From contig JAMXBD010002489.1 of NCBI GenBank assembly GCA_024138025.1, positions 124,001 to 188,000 of the forward strand: a stretch of 64,000 nt of DNA, read 5' to 3'. This DNA comes from Combretum micranthum. Its lineage: Eukaryota > Streptophyta > Magnoliopsida > Myrtales > Combretaceae. The notes beneath the pieces are model-generated. The model searched no databases and had not been told where the DNA came from. It was given only the letters and a program-made list of their open reading frames with translations. This document shows positions 1 through 11,381 of the stretch, one piece after another (position 1 is the first letter of the stretch; each line of letters opens with the position of its first letter). The position numbers and the translations under genes were made by a program.

Positions 1-2743
1 ATTTCATTTGTTTCAAAAGCTCACAAAAACCTCTCTTTTCTATCCCTATTACCATGACTCTACTCCCCTCACATATACACACAACAAGATTCATTCTTCT
101 TCATTTCTTCACTAAATCCAACCTTAGGTGATGATTCTTAAGCCTTACTACTATTTAATCTTGTAATGGCAAGATTATTCATGAGTGTTTTCACTCTAAG
201 TCCCCATAAGCACTTGTTAGGGACAAGAAAATGCTACTACATGAATATCAAGTCATCACAAGAGTGGATCTTATGTTTGATTAAGTTTTTGTTGAAGTAT
301 TTTCATGGTTATGCATGTAAAAGTAGGGTAAAGTAGAGATCTAGCATGAAAACCCATGTTCATACTTTTAAACTTCATTTCATACATCATAAGTAGTAGA
401 TCTAGCTTTTAGATGCTTATACCATGCTTGACATTTATGATCTTATGGATGATTTATGTTTCATGCATTAATGCTCATAAAGGCTTTGTTTTATGTATAT
501 AGATGTTGTAGTTGGTAGATCCTTAGGCAAATAAAATAAGGAACTTACAAAGAAAAAGTTTTTGTTTGAAATGTTCAAAGACAAATTCGTATGATTTCAA
601 AGCCCTATTTTAAAAACCCTTTTATCAACTTTAAAACTCATGTTTTATGTGAAAAATAACGGATATAGGTAATAGGTATCATTAAGTAGTGATTTTCATA
701 AGTTGAAATGAGTTTTGATGAAATTAATGTGTAAAACAAAGACTAGAAACAAGATAGAAAATTTTGAGTTATTAGTCAACTTGTGAAATTCGTAATTTTG
801 AATGTGGGCCATAAGAACACCTATCATCTAAGCTCAAAATAGAAGTTTTATGTATTAAATGGAGTCCTTAAGTAATAGGTATCTTAAAGTCGTAAATTTG
901 ATGCGTTAAACAAGTTTTTCCCAAAAGAATCATTCAAGAATTTAATTTCTAAAAATTTGGATTTTTGAATAAATCATATTTGAAAACATATTTACAAAGT
1001 GTAAGATGCAAATTTTTATGTAGAAATGAAGGCCTAAGTAATAGATATGATGAAGACTCAATTTAGACAAGGATAATTTGATTTTCTTAAGAAAATAACT
1101 CCAAAACAAATGGAATGGTCAAAGTTAAGAAACTAGTTCTCTTGAAAGTGATTAGTCATGGAGTTTTACAAATAAAAAGTTTCTTAAATTTCCTTTTTGT
1201 AAATAATGACAAGAGCATGCATGCAAAAGTTCATAAAATGCCATTCATAATAGGAAATCTTCAATATTGCATGTATGGTATGCTAGGAACACCGCACACA
1301 TTCACGAAATTATTTTTCGGAATTGGAATTTTCGACTGATCAGAACTGATCATATTATTTCATAACCTAATTATTTTCAAAACTCAAAATAATTTTCAAT
1401 AGATAGATCTTTCGAAGTAGATAGAAATCGATATATTATATGCTCAATTCCGAGTTAAAATGAGTTAGATATGGTCCATTGAAGTTAGGAGTTTAGCTTA
1501 TGCAGAAATTGATGAACTTAGTAGCTAGAATTGTTAAGTTGTTAGAACTTTATAAGAAATACTTATTTTTGGTATTCCTTATACTTAGGTGAATTGGAGG
1601 ATGGATTTCCACTCCCCGAGGACTACTACGACAGTGGATTTCTCTACATGGCCGAGTGAGTTCGTTTCTTAAATAGTTATGCTCATGCATATGCTTGTAA
1701 TTGTAGTAGCATTAGAATTAGGAAAAGATAAAATTATGATGATTTGTGATCTAATCTTAATTGAATGAATGATAAGTATATCGAGACGAGACTTGTTGAA
1801 AAATCATTGTATGAGCTAGTATAGACTTGGATTGTCTAAAATTCTCTATGATCGCACTTAATCTACTTAATTAACATGCAACGATTATATGAATAAATTG
1901 TACATGCATATCATGTAGTGAGTCACATAGCAAAGTTTATTATACCTTTGTGGGAAGAAGGCATAATAATTGAGCAACGAGCAGCCTGTAAACTCAAATG
2001 ATGGCGTATAGGCCGAAATTGAAAATGTTTATGGGTGGACACCTGTATCAACCAAAGTAAAATTTAAAAGTAGTGGCTGGGCACCTGTATCAACCACAAT
2101 AAGAAGTGAGAAGAATTTAAATTGTTGTATGGGCTAAAACGAACTGGAGGGCGTAAATCCATTCAACATAAGATTTCTAGACGGTCTTATGTATTGTATG
2201 CTCATGTGCTTGTGCATTTCATATGGTTGCTAATGACTTGTCTGTTATATATGTTGTTGAGTATTAAATATTTCGAAATGAATCTCACTAAGCTGTTAGC
2301 TTCCACCTCGATAGTTTTGTTATGTTGTTTCCATTTTTGGTTGTTCCGAGGGAACATTTTTCACAGGGTTATCTTTTGGATGAAGGAGTTTTTGAAAAAG
2401 GGAGACTAGCTAGAGGCGTGGACTTCTAGGAAAATCTCTTTAACATAAACCCTAACGTTCGTAATATGGTTTTAGACTGGATAGACCTCTATTATTATTT
2501 TTGGCGGGGTATGCCCCCTTGACTTTTGTAAAAACTTAACTTATTTATCTTGTTGTGATTTCTATTCTTAATACTAACATATGCCTTCTTAAGACTATTC
2601 GATTCAAAGTGTGATCCTAAAAATTATGCAAGTACACCTTACACCGATATGTAAACTTATGGGACGACTAAGGATGTTATATTTAAGTTTAAATATTAAG
2701 TGTGGTGGACTATCGCGTTTTGGGTATCCTTTGGGGCTTGACA
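1..2743 (+). repeat. Decayed Ty3/Gypsy (Tekay-like) LTR, 5' end outside window (LTR-1)
   Basis: Non-coding. Its 3' end (TGTGGTGGACTATCGCG then TTTGGGGCTTGACA, ending 2743) is a mutated form of the terminus seen on other LTRs here (GGCGGACTGTTACG then GGGGCGTGACA). The 3' half matches LTR F (46972-50658) landmark by landmark: the AGATAGATCTTTCGAAG block (1401), a short exon-like block 1589-1655, the CACCTGTATCAACCA repeat motif and the GGAGGGCGTAAATCCATTC block near 2150. A leader-like stretch at the left edge ends at a donor-like ACCTTAG/GTGATG (127/128). The terminus is not followed by a PBS but directly by mid-LTR sequence of another copy. Confidence 0.7.
1589..1655 (+). other. Candidate exon 2 inside LTR-1
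   Basis: Bounded by ATACTTAG at the left and GTGAGT at the right, with ATGGCCGA as its last 8 bases. The internal frame reads a PEDYYD-like peptide also seen in other LTRs (C, D, G). Homologous blocks occur at the same relative place in seven other LTR copies in the window. Confidence 0.5.
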
Positions 2744-4086
2744 TTTTCGAAGCTTCACAGTTTTCAAAACTTAAATATAATATTAGAATTAGATAGATCT
2801 TTTGAGGTAGATAGAAATCACTATATAATTTGCTAAGTTCCGAGTAAAACGACTAAGTTATGGCCGTTTTAAGTGGAATTCCCGCTTAAGACGATAATTA
2901 TGAATTTGATGTTTGTATGAGATAGTTTGATTTAGTTAAGTGATGAAATACTTATTAGGGTATTTCTTCCTTTTTAGGTGACCTCGAAATCGACGATTCC
3001 TTACCACCGATTGCTTTTACTAAGAGACTGGTGATCCAATGGCTGAGTGAGTCTTTCTTCTATTTTGTTACCTTGTTTGTGCTTGTAGCTAGTTGCATTA
3101 GATTATAGAAACAAGATAAAAATCGATATGAATGGGGATGGGATAGATGATGAAACTTTAATGTATGTATGCCAAAGAATACTAAAGCAATCGAAACCAT
3201 GATTCGATTGGATAACTGCACTGTTCATATTTACTTCTGTTATGTGTATGATATTGGTTGGTCACTCTAAAGAATGTATAAATATTTTAACATAAGAAAA
3301 AATTAAATTGGTCATGCATCGCATCGACATGTTGCATTTGGTAGCGTGCTACTCCTACGCAGGTCGATTGGTATGGTACGAGGACTCGTTTGGATAATAA
3401 GACCTGGTATCAAAGCTCATTCATAGAGAACTAAGGCGCATCGAGGATGCATTCCATGTGTGTGCCTAGCTGAGTCGAGTGCTATGAGCCGAGGGCTCGG
3501 GGATTAGCAGCGGTCGTGTAGACTTTCAATACCATCCCTAACCCAAGATACGGAGAGTGTAAATCCATTCTGTGTATGGGTTCCAGATACCCATACATAA
3601 TTGTCTATTCATGTGTTTGTTCATCATAGCATATGAATGATTTATAACTTTCTTGTTATAGTACGGAATTAAGGGAATTCTCACTAAGCTAGTGTAGCTT
3701 GTACCCCAATAGATGTTTGAATGAACAGGTTATCTCAAGAATGCTAAGTGGCGACCGAGATGGTTGGAGCTGAATATGAATTCGGGATTTTGGCAGGAAG
3801 TAAGGATGATTGAAGATATTAGCTAGGTTCTGTGAATTGCCTCGTAATAGTTTTATGTAGTGAAATCTTTTGATGAATTGTAATTGAAGTATAGTGAATT
3901 GAATTTCTTTTACATTGTTACTCATGTTGTATCAACATCAAATGTATCACTCCGATGTGCCTCTTCCATGTGTTAGATGCCTTGTACATAGTATGAAAGT
4001 TTTCGCGTGACTGAGGTGGTCATTCTTAGGAATTAATATTGTGTACGGCGAACTGTCACGTTTAGGGTACCCTTCGGGGCATGATA
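2744..4086 (+). repeat. 3' part of a second Tekay-like LTR (LTR-2)
   Basis: Starts abruptly mid-LTR (matching about 28080 of the solo LTR) and ends at GGGGCATGATA (4086), a mutated GGGGCGTGACA. It shares with 28080-29344 the block before exon 2, exon 2 itself (2978-3046, TTTTTAG before, ATGGCTGA/GTGAGT at the end), and the GAACAGGTTATCTCAAGAATGC stretch near 3725. No PBS follows, so it is a 3' LTR or solo LTR that lost its 5' part. Confidence 0.7.
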
Positions 4087-4158
4087 GACGAAGAAAGCCA
4101 CAATCTCTGTCAGGATAATCAAGAGCTTTGTGCTGAAAAATAATTAGCTGTAGCAATT

Positions 4159-4850
4159 ATTGGAGGATAATCGAAGGGAGTTGGCAGACAATTGGTTTGG
4201 TTTTCATTCCCGTGAGGCACAACTGATGTTACAAAGGGATGGGTTCTAAGATTCAATTGTTAAGGATAAGCTAAACTTAGAGAAGTCTTATGAAGACCTA
4301 CATAAGGTTTAGAGAGAGCATAGTGAATTGACTGAGTGTGTTAGAGCTCTCGAGGTTGAAGTTGCTACTCTTGGTTAATGTCAATTGAGCTATACCTTTG
4401 AGATTATTTCAATGGTGAGGCCTAGGCAAAGCGAAAATTAGAAATTAAGAAGGGAGCCTTCAGCGAGATTACCTACTACATCTATGGTCATTGTTTGTGC
4501 AACACAGTTCTATAGGCTAACTTCCATTCCTGTCTTCCAGTCGAAGCTGTAGTGTTGAAGGAAGAAGAGGATGCTGAGGAAGAAGAGGACGAGGTTTGTA
4601 AGGGGGAGCAACTGGCTCAAAACCTTGATGGGAACCACCATTCAGATCAGTCCCTAGTGCTGATTCTGAAGATTGAGTTTATTAACCTAAGGTTGAGGAA
4701 GTCCCTCTTATTGGGGCAACTAGGGGTTGAGGTTACTTGATGTAGGGGTTTCCTTGATTAGCTCGACAAGTGGAGTAGCAAGCAAAGGGTTACTTGCTTC
4801 CCAAATTGATCGATTTATGGAGGAGCTGAGCGAGGAGCTGATGAGAGGGT
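4159..4850 (+). pseudogene. Unidentified coiled-coil-like coding relic
   Basis: I do not recognise the family. Plus-strand translation gives stretches rich in Leu/Glu/Lys heptad-like patterns (around 4260-4370, for example SELTECVRALEVEVATL), interrupted by stops and frame changes, then an acidic run of Glu codons near 4558-4590 and a further hydrophilic segment with MEELSEELM near 4815. The pattern resembles the C-terminal coiled coil of a transposon-associated plant protein, but nothing decisive is visible. Confidence 0.3.
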
Positions 4851-6150
4851 GATGTTTATTCTTTTGCCTTAATGTTCATTTTTTTCTTTTCAGTCACGAT
4901 TTCAATCATTTGATGTAATGGTCCCCCCTTTAATGAATATATATATATTTCTTCTTTATTGTTACTCATACTTGTCATTTATTTCTCGTATCTTGTCTTT
5001 GACATGACCCTTTGCGTTGTTATCCTAAAATTTATGCCATATCTATATTAATGATTATTCCTTATGGATCACTAAATTGTTATTGTATCAATTGAACGAT
5101 TGGGGTTGAGTGTCTGTTGACATTCTTGAGATATTTGAGGAATCTCCATCATTATTTCTTTAGATTTTAGCCTATAAATAGCAGTGTGCCTTTTCCATCA
5201 TAACACCAACAATTTTCTCTACTTGTTTTATTTTTAAAACTTTCTTTCATTAATGGGTGTCTTTCTAGTTTTACAGGTTCTTATGGAGTTTCACCCTCAA
5301 GTATGGTTAGAGAGATCAAGTTTTTGGTATCGTATTGCTCCGTTTCCTTGTTAGATGATTTGAACTTTCTTGAAGGACTTTTGTTTAAAGTAAATCTTGT
5401 TTGTCCATGGTAGTGATACTCTTTTCTTGCATTGTGGTGTGTAATAGAGGATGCGGTATCGTTATTTCCAATTATATGAAATCCTTAATGGTGGGGGAAG
5501 AGCATTAGTGCTCAAATTGGATAGGTAATTCGCTATTCCTCTGAGGGTTTCAAATCTTCGTCTTTTAGCTTTTTAAAATAAAGTCAAAGGGAGATTTGCG
5601 TGGGTTTCTACCTTGGCTTGGATGTTAGGAGAATTTAGACAATTGGGATGGAGTTAGCAAAAGAAGGGCAATTGAATTGCTCCTTATTCTAGAAAAGGCT
5701 TGGTCGTCAGTATTTTCATGATCGTCCCATTTTGTTTGAAGTTCCTCTTCTTAGAATGCGTAGTGTAGTTGGACGAAGGAAAGAGGGTCAGTTTGCTCCC
5801 TTTATTATGCAATTAACAACTCCCTGATCATCTTATCTTGCTTAGACTTTCTTTACTTAAGATGTTCGGTGTTGTTCAACTATCGAGATTTAGAAGGCCA
5901 TATTGATCGATGGTTTTCATGTCTAGGAACATTTACCAATTTGTTTATTTAGTAGGAATTCTATTTTAAATTACCCTAGCCTCAAAGCTAGTGAAAACTA
6001 TTCTATCTTTCGCATTTAATAGATAAGTTTTAAGATTCATTTATCTTGTTTCTTTTCTTCTTTCTCTCTTTAGGAACATGCTTTTTACAACTTTTAGGAA
6101 ACGGGTGCTAATCATAAGTAGCCTGGTCGTTTAGACCTTGCGACCTAAGC
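4851..6150. other. Degenerate sequence, no identifiable gene
   Basis: AT-rich, no long open frame. Around 5285-5960 the plus strand gives broken protein-like runs (WLERSSFWYRIAPFP and LNGGGRALVLKLDR) separated by stops, suggesting the remnant of a mobile-element protein, possibly the same decayed element as 4159-4850. I cannot name it. A short TA run lies near 4939-4949. Confidence 0.3.
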
Positions 6151-7779
6151 CTTGTAAGAGACTAAGTGTTGAACTTTATGTTCACGAATGATTTTGATGA
6201 GAATAATTATTACACAATTAATTATTTAAATATCATTAATTATTTAAATACTTTAAATATTTATATATATATGCTTTTTATTTGTTCTGCTGTTGTTTAA
6301 GTTTTAACAGTTTAAAAAGTTGAAGAAAAGTCAAGACAAAACTATCAAGCCTAGTGGAAGAAAGGTGGAGGCACTATTCATTAGATAAAGACAAAAGACT
6401 AAGTTTTGGGAAAAACTCATAAAGTCAAGGGCTCGAGTTTTGGGCAAAATTTATAAAGTCAAGGGCTGAAGTTTAGGCTTCGACCTCATACCTCATATCT
6501 CAGACCTCACCTTCAAAAAGTTTGCCTTTAGCTTTTTTTTTTAAAAAATAAAAAATAAATAATATTTTTTTAGGTTCGACTTGTTCTTAAGCATGACAAT
6601 AAAAGTTTTTTTTAATTGTTTATTATTTAATAATATAATAATTTAAGTAAAAGGAAAAAAGAAAAGAGCTATTTGAATGCATTTAATGCATGTGTCAGAC
6701 ACATTTAATTCTCTTTCAATGCTTTTGAACTTTTACACGTTATTAAAACATTAAGTATATTAAACATAAGTATAGGTTATCAGAAACTTTTTGATAACAG
6801 GCAAATTTCTTATCAAGAGCTATAAATAGAAATTTTCTCTTCTCTTCAAAAGAGAATAAAATATATTAGAATTTTTTGAACGCATAATAAAAACGAAAAC
6901 AACGTTCTCTAAAGTTTTTTTTTTATTTGTGTTTTTTCTATTCTCGTTAATTTGTAAATTTTTTAGGAGAATAATTAGTGCTCTGTTTTGAAATTTGCTG
7001 ATACACTCTAAACAAGAGTTTTTTAGTACTATTTAAGATTTACAAGTTGTTTATTTGCTCGTTTAAAGAGCTCAATTTGTAAAAATAATTTACAAAATTC
7101 CTATAGTATTGTCTGCTGTAAATCTGTTCAAGGAGGAGCGTTTCTTTGTAAAGGAAATTTGTATATTTTTTTAAGAGCTTTTCAGTTTGTAAATCTCATA
7201 TAAAAGCTGTTTATAAAAAGTCCTCAAAAGAGGCATTTGTAAAAGAAGTCCTCGTAGAGGCAAAGAGAAGTCCTCAATGGGGGCATTTGAAGTCTGGTCT
7301 TGAGTTACAGCATCGTCTTAATTGCGATTAGACAAGAAGTCCTTCGTGGAAGGAAAAAAGAAGTCTGTTTGTGTATTACCAGCATAACACTTAATTTATA
7401 AAGTGGAAGTCCTTTATGAAAGGCAATTGTAAAAGTCCTATTATGATAGGCTTTGTTGTAATTTATCATCTAAGAGGTGTATTGATTTTGAAATGATCAA
7501 TATAGTGGTAAAAGTCCTCTTTGAGGCATTTGCACCGTGGAGTAGTAATGGCCGAGCTCCACGTTAAATCCTTTTGTTGCTTCTCTTTCTCTCTCTATGC
7601 ACATCTTTATCTCTGCTTATTTGTTAATCAGTATTAATTAGTTTATTCCACTACATTTGTTTGTTTAAGTTAACTCTTGTCTTATCTTAGTTAATTAATT
7701 TGGTTTGATAAAACTGAAAAACTTTGTAATACTTAATTCATCCCCCCTCTTAAGCATTCTTTGTGTATTATTTTTAACA
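6151..7779 (+). repeat. Ty1/Copia-type 5' LTR (left boundary approximate)
   Basis: The right end is fixed by TTTTTAACA immediately before a tRNA-iMet-type PBS at 7782. A TATA box at 6821 and repeated 'aagtcct..gaggca' leader motifs (7225-7530) lie inside. The left boundary is inferred: several TGTT starts between 6168 and 6290 could pair with the AACA end, and I could not decide among them. The LTR belongs to the plus-strand Copia element whose gag begins at 7839. Confidence 0.5.
6821..6828 (+). promoter_or_regulatory. TATA box of the Copia LTR
   Basis: TATAAATA within GAGCTATAAATAGA, followed by a CT-rich stretch (TTTTCTCTTCTCTTC) typical of a plant transcription start. Confidence 0.55.
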
Positions 7780-7781
7780 AT

Positions 7782-7797
7782 TGGTATCAGAGTCTGG
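7782..7797 (+). other. Primer-binding site, Copia element
   Basis: TGGTATCAGAGTCTGG, two bases after the LTR end. The first eleven bases are complementary to the 3' end of initiator tRNA-Met, the usual primer of plant LTR retrotransposons. Confidence 0.8.
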
Positions 7798-7838
7798 TCT
7801 CTTGTGGTTGATTGCTTAAACGTAAAAGAGAAAAGATC

Positions 7839-7850
7839 ATGGCTTCTAAT
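7839..7850 (+). pseudogene. Start of Copia gag, cut after four codons
   Basis: ATG GCT TCT AAT sits 41 bp after the PBS, the normal place for a Copia gag start, and is then interrupted by the 3' LTR of element A at 7851. The rest of this Copia element is not found on the other side of element A. Confidence 0.5.
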
Positions 7851-8456
7851 TGTCACGCCCCATAGGGTACCCTAAACGTAACAGTCCGCCACATGCCATA
7901 TAAGATTCTCGAATTACCACCTTAGTCTTTCGGGAGTCTCACATAGATGTAAGGCGTACCTTTACACAATAGAGTACAAGTCCGAATGGAGATAAAAGCT
8001 TAATTTGGCATGCATGGGCAATAGGATATAATTCATGAACATAAATAATATTACATAATTCTAAGGGGCATTCCCCCGCAAAAGAATAATTAGCGGTCCA
8101 TTACAGTCATCCAAGTCTTAGAAGTTTTCTATGGAAGTCTAATACAAAAATTATAACTTCTAGGGAAAACTCCTAGCTTCGTACCTGTTCAGCCGGGTCT
8201 CTTCGCCTAAGCCATAAATGCGTAAGCTGCAAAAGGAATGGTCTGTAGGGATGTAAGCTAACTAGCTTAGTGAGTGTAATCTCCCACAAAAACATTTATA
8301 TCACAACAATTCAACCAAGTTATTAATCAAGCAAGTGTATGCATCAAACACATGAGTTCAACATACATATGACCAACCGGAAATCATATGTGGATGGAAT
8401 TGCGCCCTCCATCCCGGGTTAGCAGATTAACGAATCCTGCGGTACGACAATATCCC

Positions 8457-8630
8457 GTTTATGGCTCACGGCTAACCTACGATTATCGATGTCGTTTATG
8501 GATCACGACTAACCTACGATTATTCGATGTCGTTTATGGTTCACGACTAACCTACGATTATCGATGTCGTTTATGGTTCACGACTAACCTACGATTATTC
8601 GATGTCGTTTATGGTTCACGACTAACCTAC
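8457..8630. repeat. 37/38-bp tandem repeat in 3' LTR of A
   Basis: Four full units and a partial fifth of GTTTATGGTTCACGACTAAC-type sequence, alternating 37 and 38 bp because the ATTCGATGTC and ATCGATGTC forms alternate. The same array is at 18891-19064 in the 5' LTR. The open frame running through it is a by-product of the repeat, not a gene. Confidence 0.85.
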
Positions 8631-10636
8631 AAATGCTCATGCTCCATCCCCTTGTGATATGCACATGTCAATTTATCATTTACTCAAGTAGTTGATTAAG
8701 CCAATTTACTTAGGCGATCAATCAATTTATCAGACAATCCATCATAGCTAACTATACAATCAAAGTTTATCACCCGGTTTCGATATTCTTAATTTGTTTC
8801 TCATATCATCAACAATCATATAATTTCCCAATAATCCCCATTATTCATATTCCATTCAATTGACCTACATTCTAGTGCACTACTTTACAAGCACATACAA
8901 TAAATGAATTGGGAAGAAAAACTCACTCCGCCATCGGTACTCCGGTCTTCTAGTAGTAATAATCCGGAGGTAACTCGTCACCGTCCACGGGTTCACCTAT
9001 TCATATAAGAAATTACCCTAATAAGTATTCTATCAACTTAGACACTAAAACTCTAAGGAAACTTAGTGAAATCGGAATTCGCGTCATTTCCGAAGTTCCG
9101 TTTTAAAATGGCCATAACTTGGTCGTTTTAAGTCGGAATTTCGCAAATTATATACCGATTCCTATCTACTTCGAAGAGCTTTCCAAATATGAAGTTTAAA
9201 TCAAGTTTTGAAAATATCTAAGCCTCGGAATTGAGGGATCAGATCTGTACAGCGGGTTCCTTGATTCCAAAAATGCGGTTTTGATGAATGCATTTGAGAT
9301 TCCTAAGTGTAATATGATGCTAAATGCAATGGAAATGATTTTCCCTATCATGAATGTCATGATGTGGACCTTAAGGAGTCTATGTTCTTATAACTTTTAG
9401 ATTTAACGATTTTTAGAAAACAAACTTTCCTTAGAAACCATTTCCTCTCAAAGCTTAGTAAGTTAATTTACTACACTTGATCACATCTACATTTTGTATG
9501 GATTTTCTTTAGGAAAACTCCATTTTGTTTAAAGAATATTTGACCCCTATATATTATATCCTAAGGTCTTTATTTCTTTAATAAAATCTACATTTACAAA
9601 CTTTTAAGTGGGTCTTTTACTATGGGGTTTCCAAAAATCCGAATTTACACAAATCCATTTTCAAGTTGATTCCTTTAGGAAAAAATATATTTTATACTTG
9701 AAACTTTAAGTATCTATTATACCTATATCCTAAGGACTTCATTTATTTAAGAAAATATCATTTTTGAAGTTGGAAAAATAGTGTTTTCTAACCCTTCATC
9801 CATTATTACGAATTTGGTTTTTCATAACTTTTAACTCAAAACTCCTATGGACTTCATCTCTTGTTTTCAACATTTTCTTTAGTAAAAACTCCTTTAGACT
9901 CATGAGAAATACCACTAATCATTATCTATTACCCATAGGCTTTATTTTCTTATAAAATATAAGTTTAGAAGTTGTTAAAAGTGTTTTTGACCTTGGTTTT
10001 CAAAGTCATCCGAATTTTCAAAAGTCTTTTTCTTGTAAAGTACTTTCCTTTTTGACTTCATGGACCCATATATATGTAGATCTATACACTAGAAAGTCAT
10101 TTACTAAAGACAAAAGTGTTAAAGACTATTTATGCACATATGAACAAAATAATAATGAAACTATAAATGCCTACATGCTCATGAGTAACAAGATGATGGA
10201 TTACATTATCAAAAGCTTAAATGAGTTTTAAAAACATAAAAACCATATTTTTATAAAAGATCCTTTGTTTAAAAGACTTTTTGATGGATAAAGTTAAAGC
10301 TTTTGATAAGGAAACTCCTTTAAAAGGATGGATCTACCATGAAATGGTTTGGGATTTTTGTGTTGTTATCTCATTGTTCCTACTACAAGATCATGGGAAC
10401 ATGGAGTTGAGATAACCAAAAATCACCTAGCCATAACAAGGTTTTATGAGTTGGAAGTAGTAGATCATAACTTACTTGAAATGGATGGAAGGTAGAAGAG
10501 AAAAATGGAAGTTGTGAATGTGTTGTGTGGGGGCTCAAATGTTTCGGCCACAAGGGAAAAAGAGGAGAGAAGAGAGAGCTTTTGCACTTTAGGAATTTTG
10601 GAAAGTGAAGAATGAGGAAAGAGAGAGAAAAGTTAG

Positions 10637-10644
10637 TTTATATA
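10637..10644 (-). promoter_or_regulatory. TATA box of element A, 3' LTR copy
   Basis: Sense strand reads TATATAAA followed about 15 bases later by a TCTCTCTCTTTCC run. The equivalent box in the 5' LTR is at 21062-21069. It defines a U3 of about 0.7 kb and leaves about 2.8 kb of LTR as transcribed leader. Confidence 0.6.
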
Positions 10645-11352
10645 GAAGGTGAATTAGGTTAAATGAAGAGGAGATTTTTCAAATTGGACAAGGGGAGAGG
10701 GGGGGCCATATGCGCCGGTTTTGGAGCTTAAAGGGGGGGAAGACTTGATGTTTTCCTCTTGATTTGGCTTGATTTGATCCATGCATCAATTGTCATAAAT
10801 GAAGTGAAGTGAAGTGACAAAAGGTTATGGAAGAAAGGAGGAGAAGTGATTGATGGTAAGAGTTTTTGTAGGGTAGGCTAAAAAAAGTAGGCTAGGTAGT
10901 GTAGGTGTACTTTATGAATAGTAATGAATAGTTGACAAGACAATTTAATTTCCGGTAGTAATGAAATACGAATAAAAAGGCTATAACTGTATTTTTCATA
11001 AACCGGAAAATTATGAAAAATATATTTTTGAAATCCTTATTTTATTTCGGTTCTAATGAGTACTCATAAGTATATTTTTGAATTTCTAGTTCCGGGGCAC
11101 GTTTTTCTATAATGGGTCTCGGGATGACCCGGAATTGAAATTTTCTTGAAATCAAATATTTTCTTAGTTTGAAATATATTCAAGAATTATAATCAAAAGT
11201 AAATTTTCTTAGAAAAGTTTATTAATTGGAAACCGAGGAAAAGCCGGAATTAGGGTTCCTAGTTCTCACTCCAGGCTTGAGCTATTCCGGTTTAGGGTTT
11301 TGGGTTTCCGGTTCTAGGGTTATCTTAGCTACTTGAAAAACCGGGGTTTACA

Positions 11353-11366
11353 ACCTACCCACCTTA
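11353..11366 (-). other. Polypurine tract of element A
   Basis: Sense AAGGTGGGTAGGT lies directly against the TGTAAACC start of the 3' LTR, the expected site of plus-strand priming. Confidence 0.75.
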
Positions 11367-11381
11367 AAAAGAGTTTTGTCC

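Larger units (their letters stand above)
7851..11352 (-). repeat. 3' LTR of element A
   Basis: 3502 bp, TG..CA ends, near-identical to 18285-21779. Small differences include ATTCTCG/ATTCCCG near the left end, TTCCATTCAATTG versus TTCCAATTG near 8850, and homopolymer length changes. Contains in sense order a TATA box (10637-10644), an ATG-free leader ending at GTAAGT (10475-10470), exon-like blocks 8927-8996 and 8185-8226, and the tandem repeat at 8457-8630. Confidence 0.9.

Noticed and set aside
3405..3418. TGGTATCAAAGCTC resembling a tRNA-iMet primer-binding site
   Set aside because: It lies inside LTR-2, away from any LTR end, and the match breaks after nine bases.
8457..8630. CRISPR-like array
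   Set aside because: Units are contiguous, without variable spacers, inside a plant LTR.
8388..8657. Open frame of 89 codons with repeated YGSRLTYDYRCRL
   Set aside because: Produced by the 37/38-bp tandem repeat in the LTR; the same frame recurs at 18822-19091 for the same reason.
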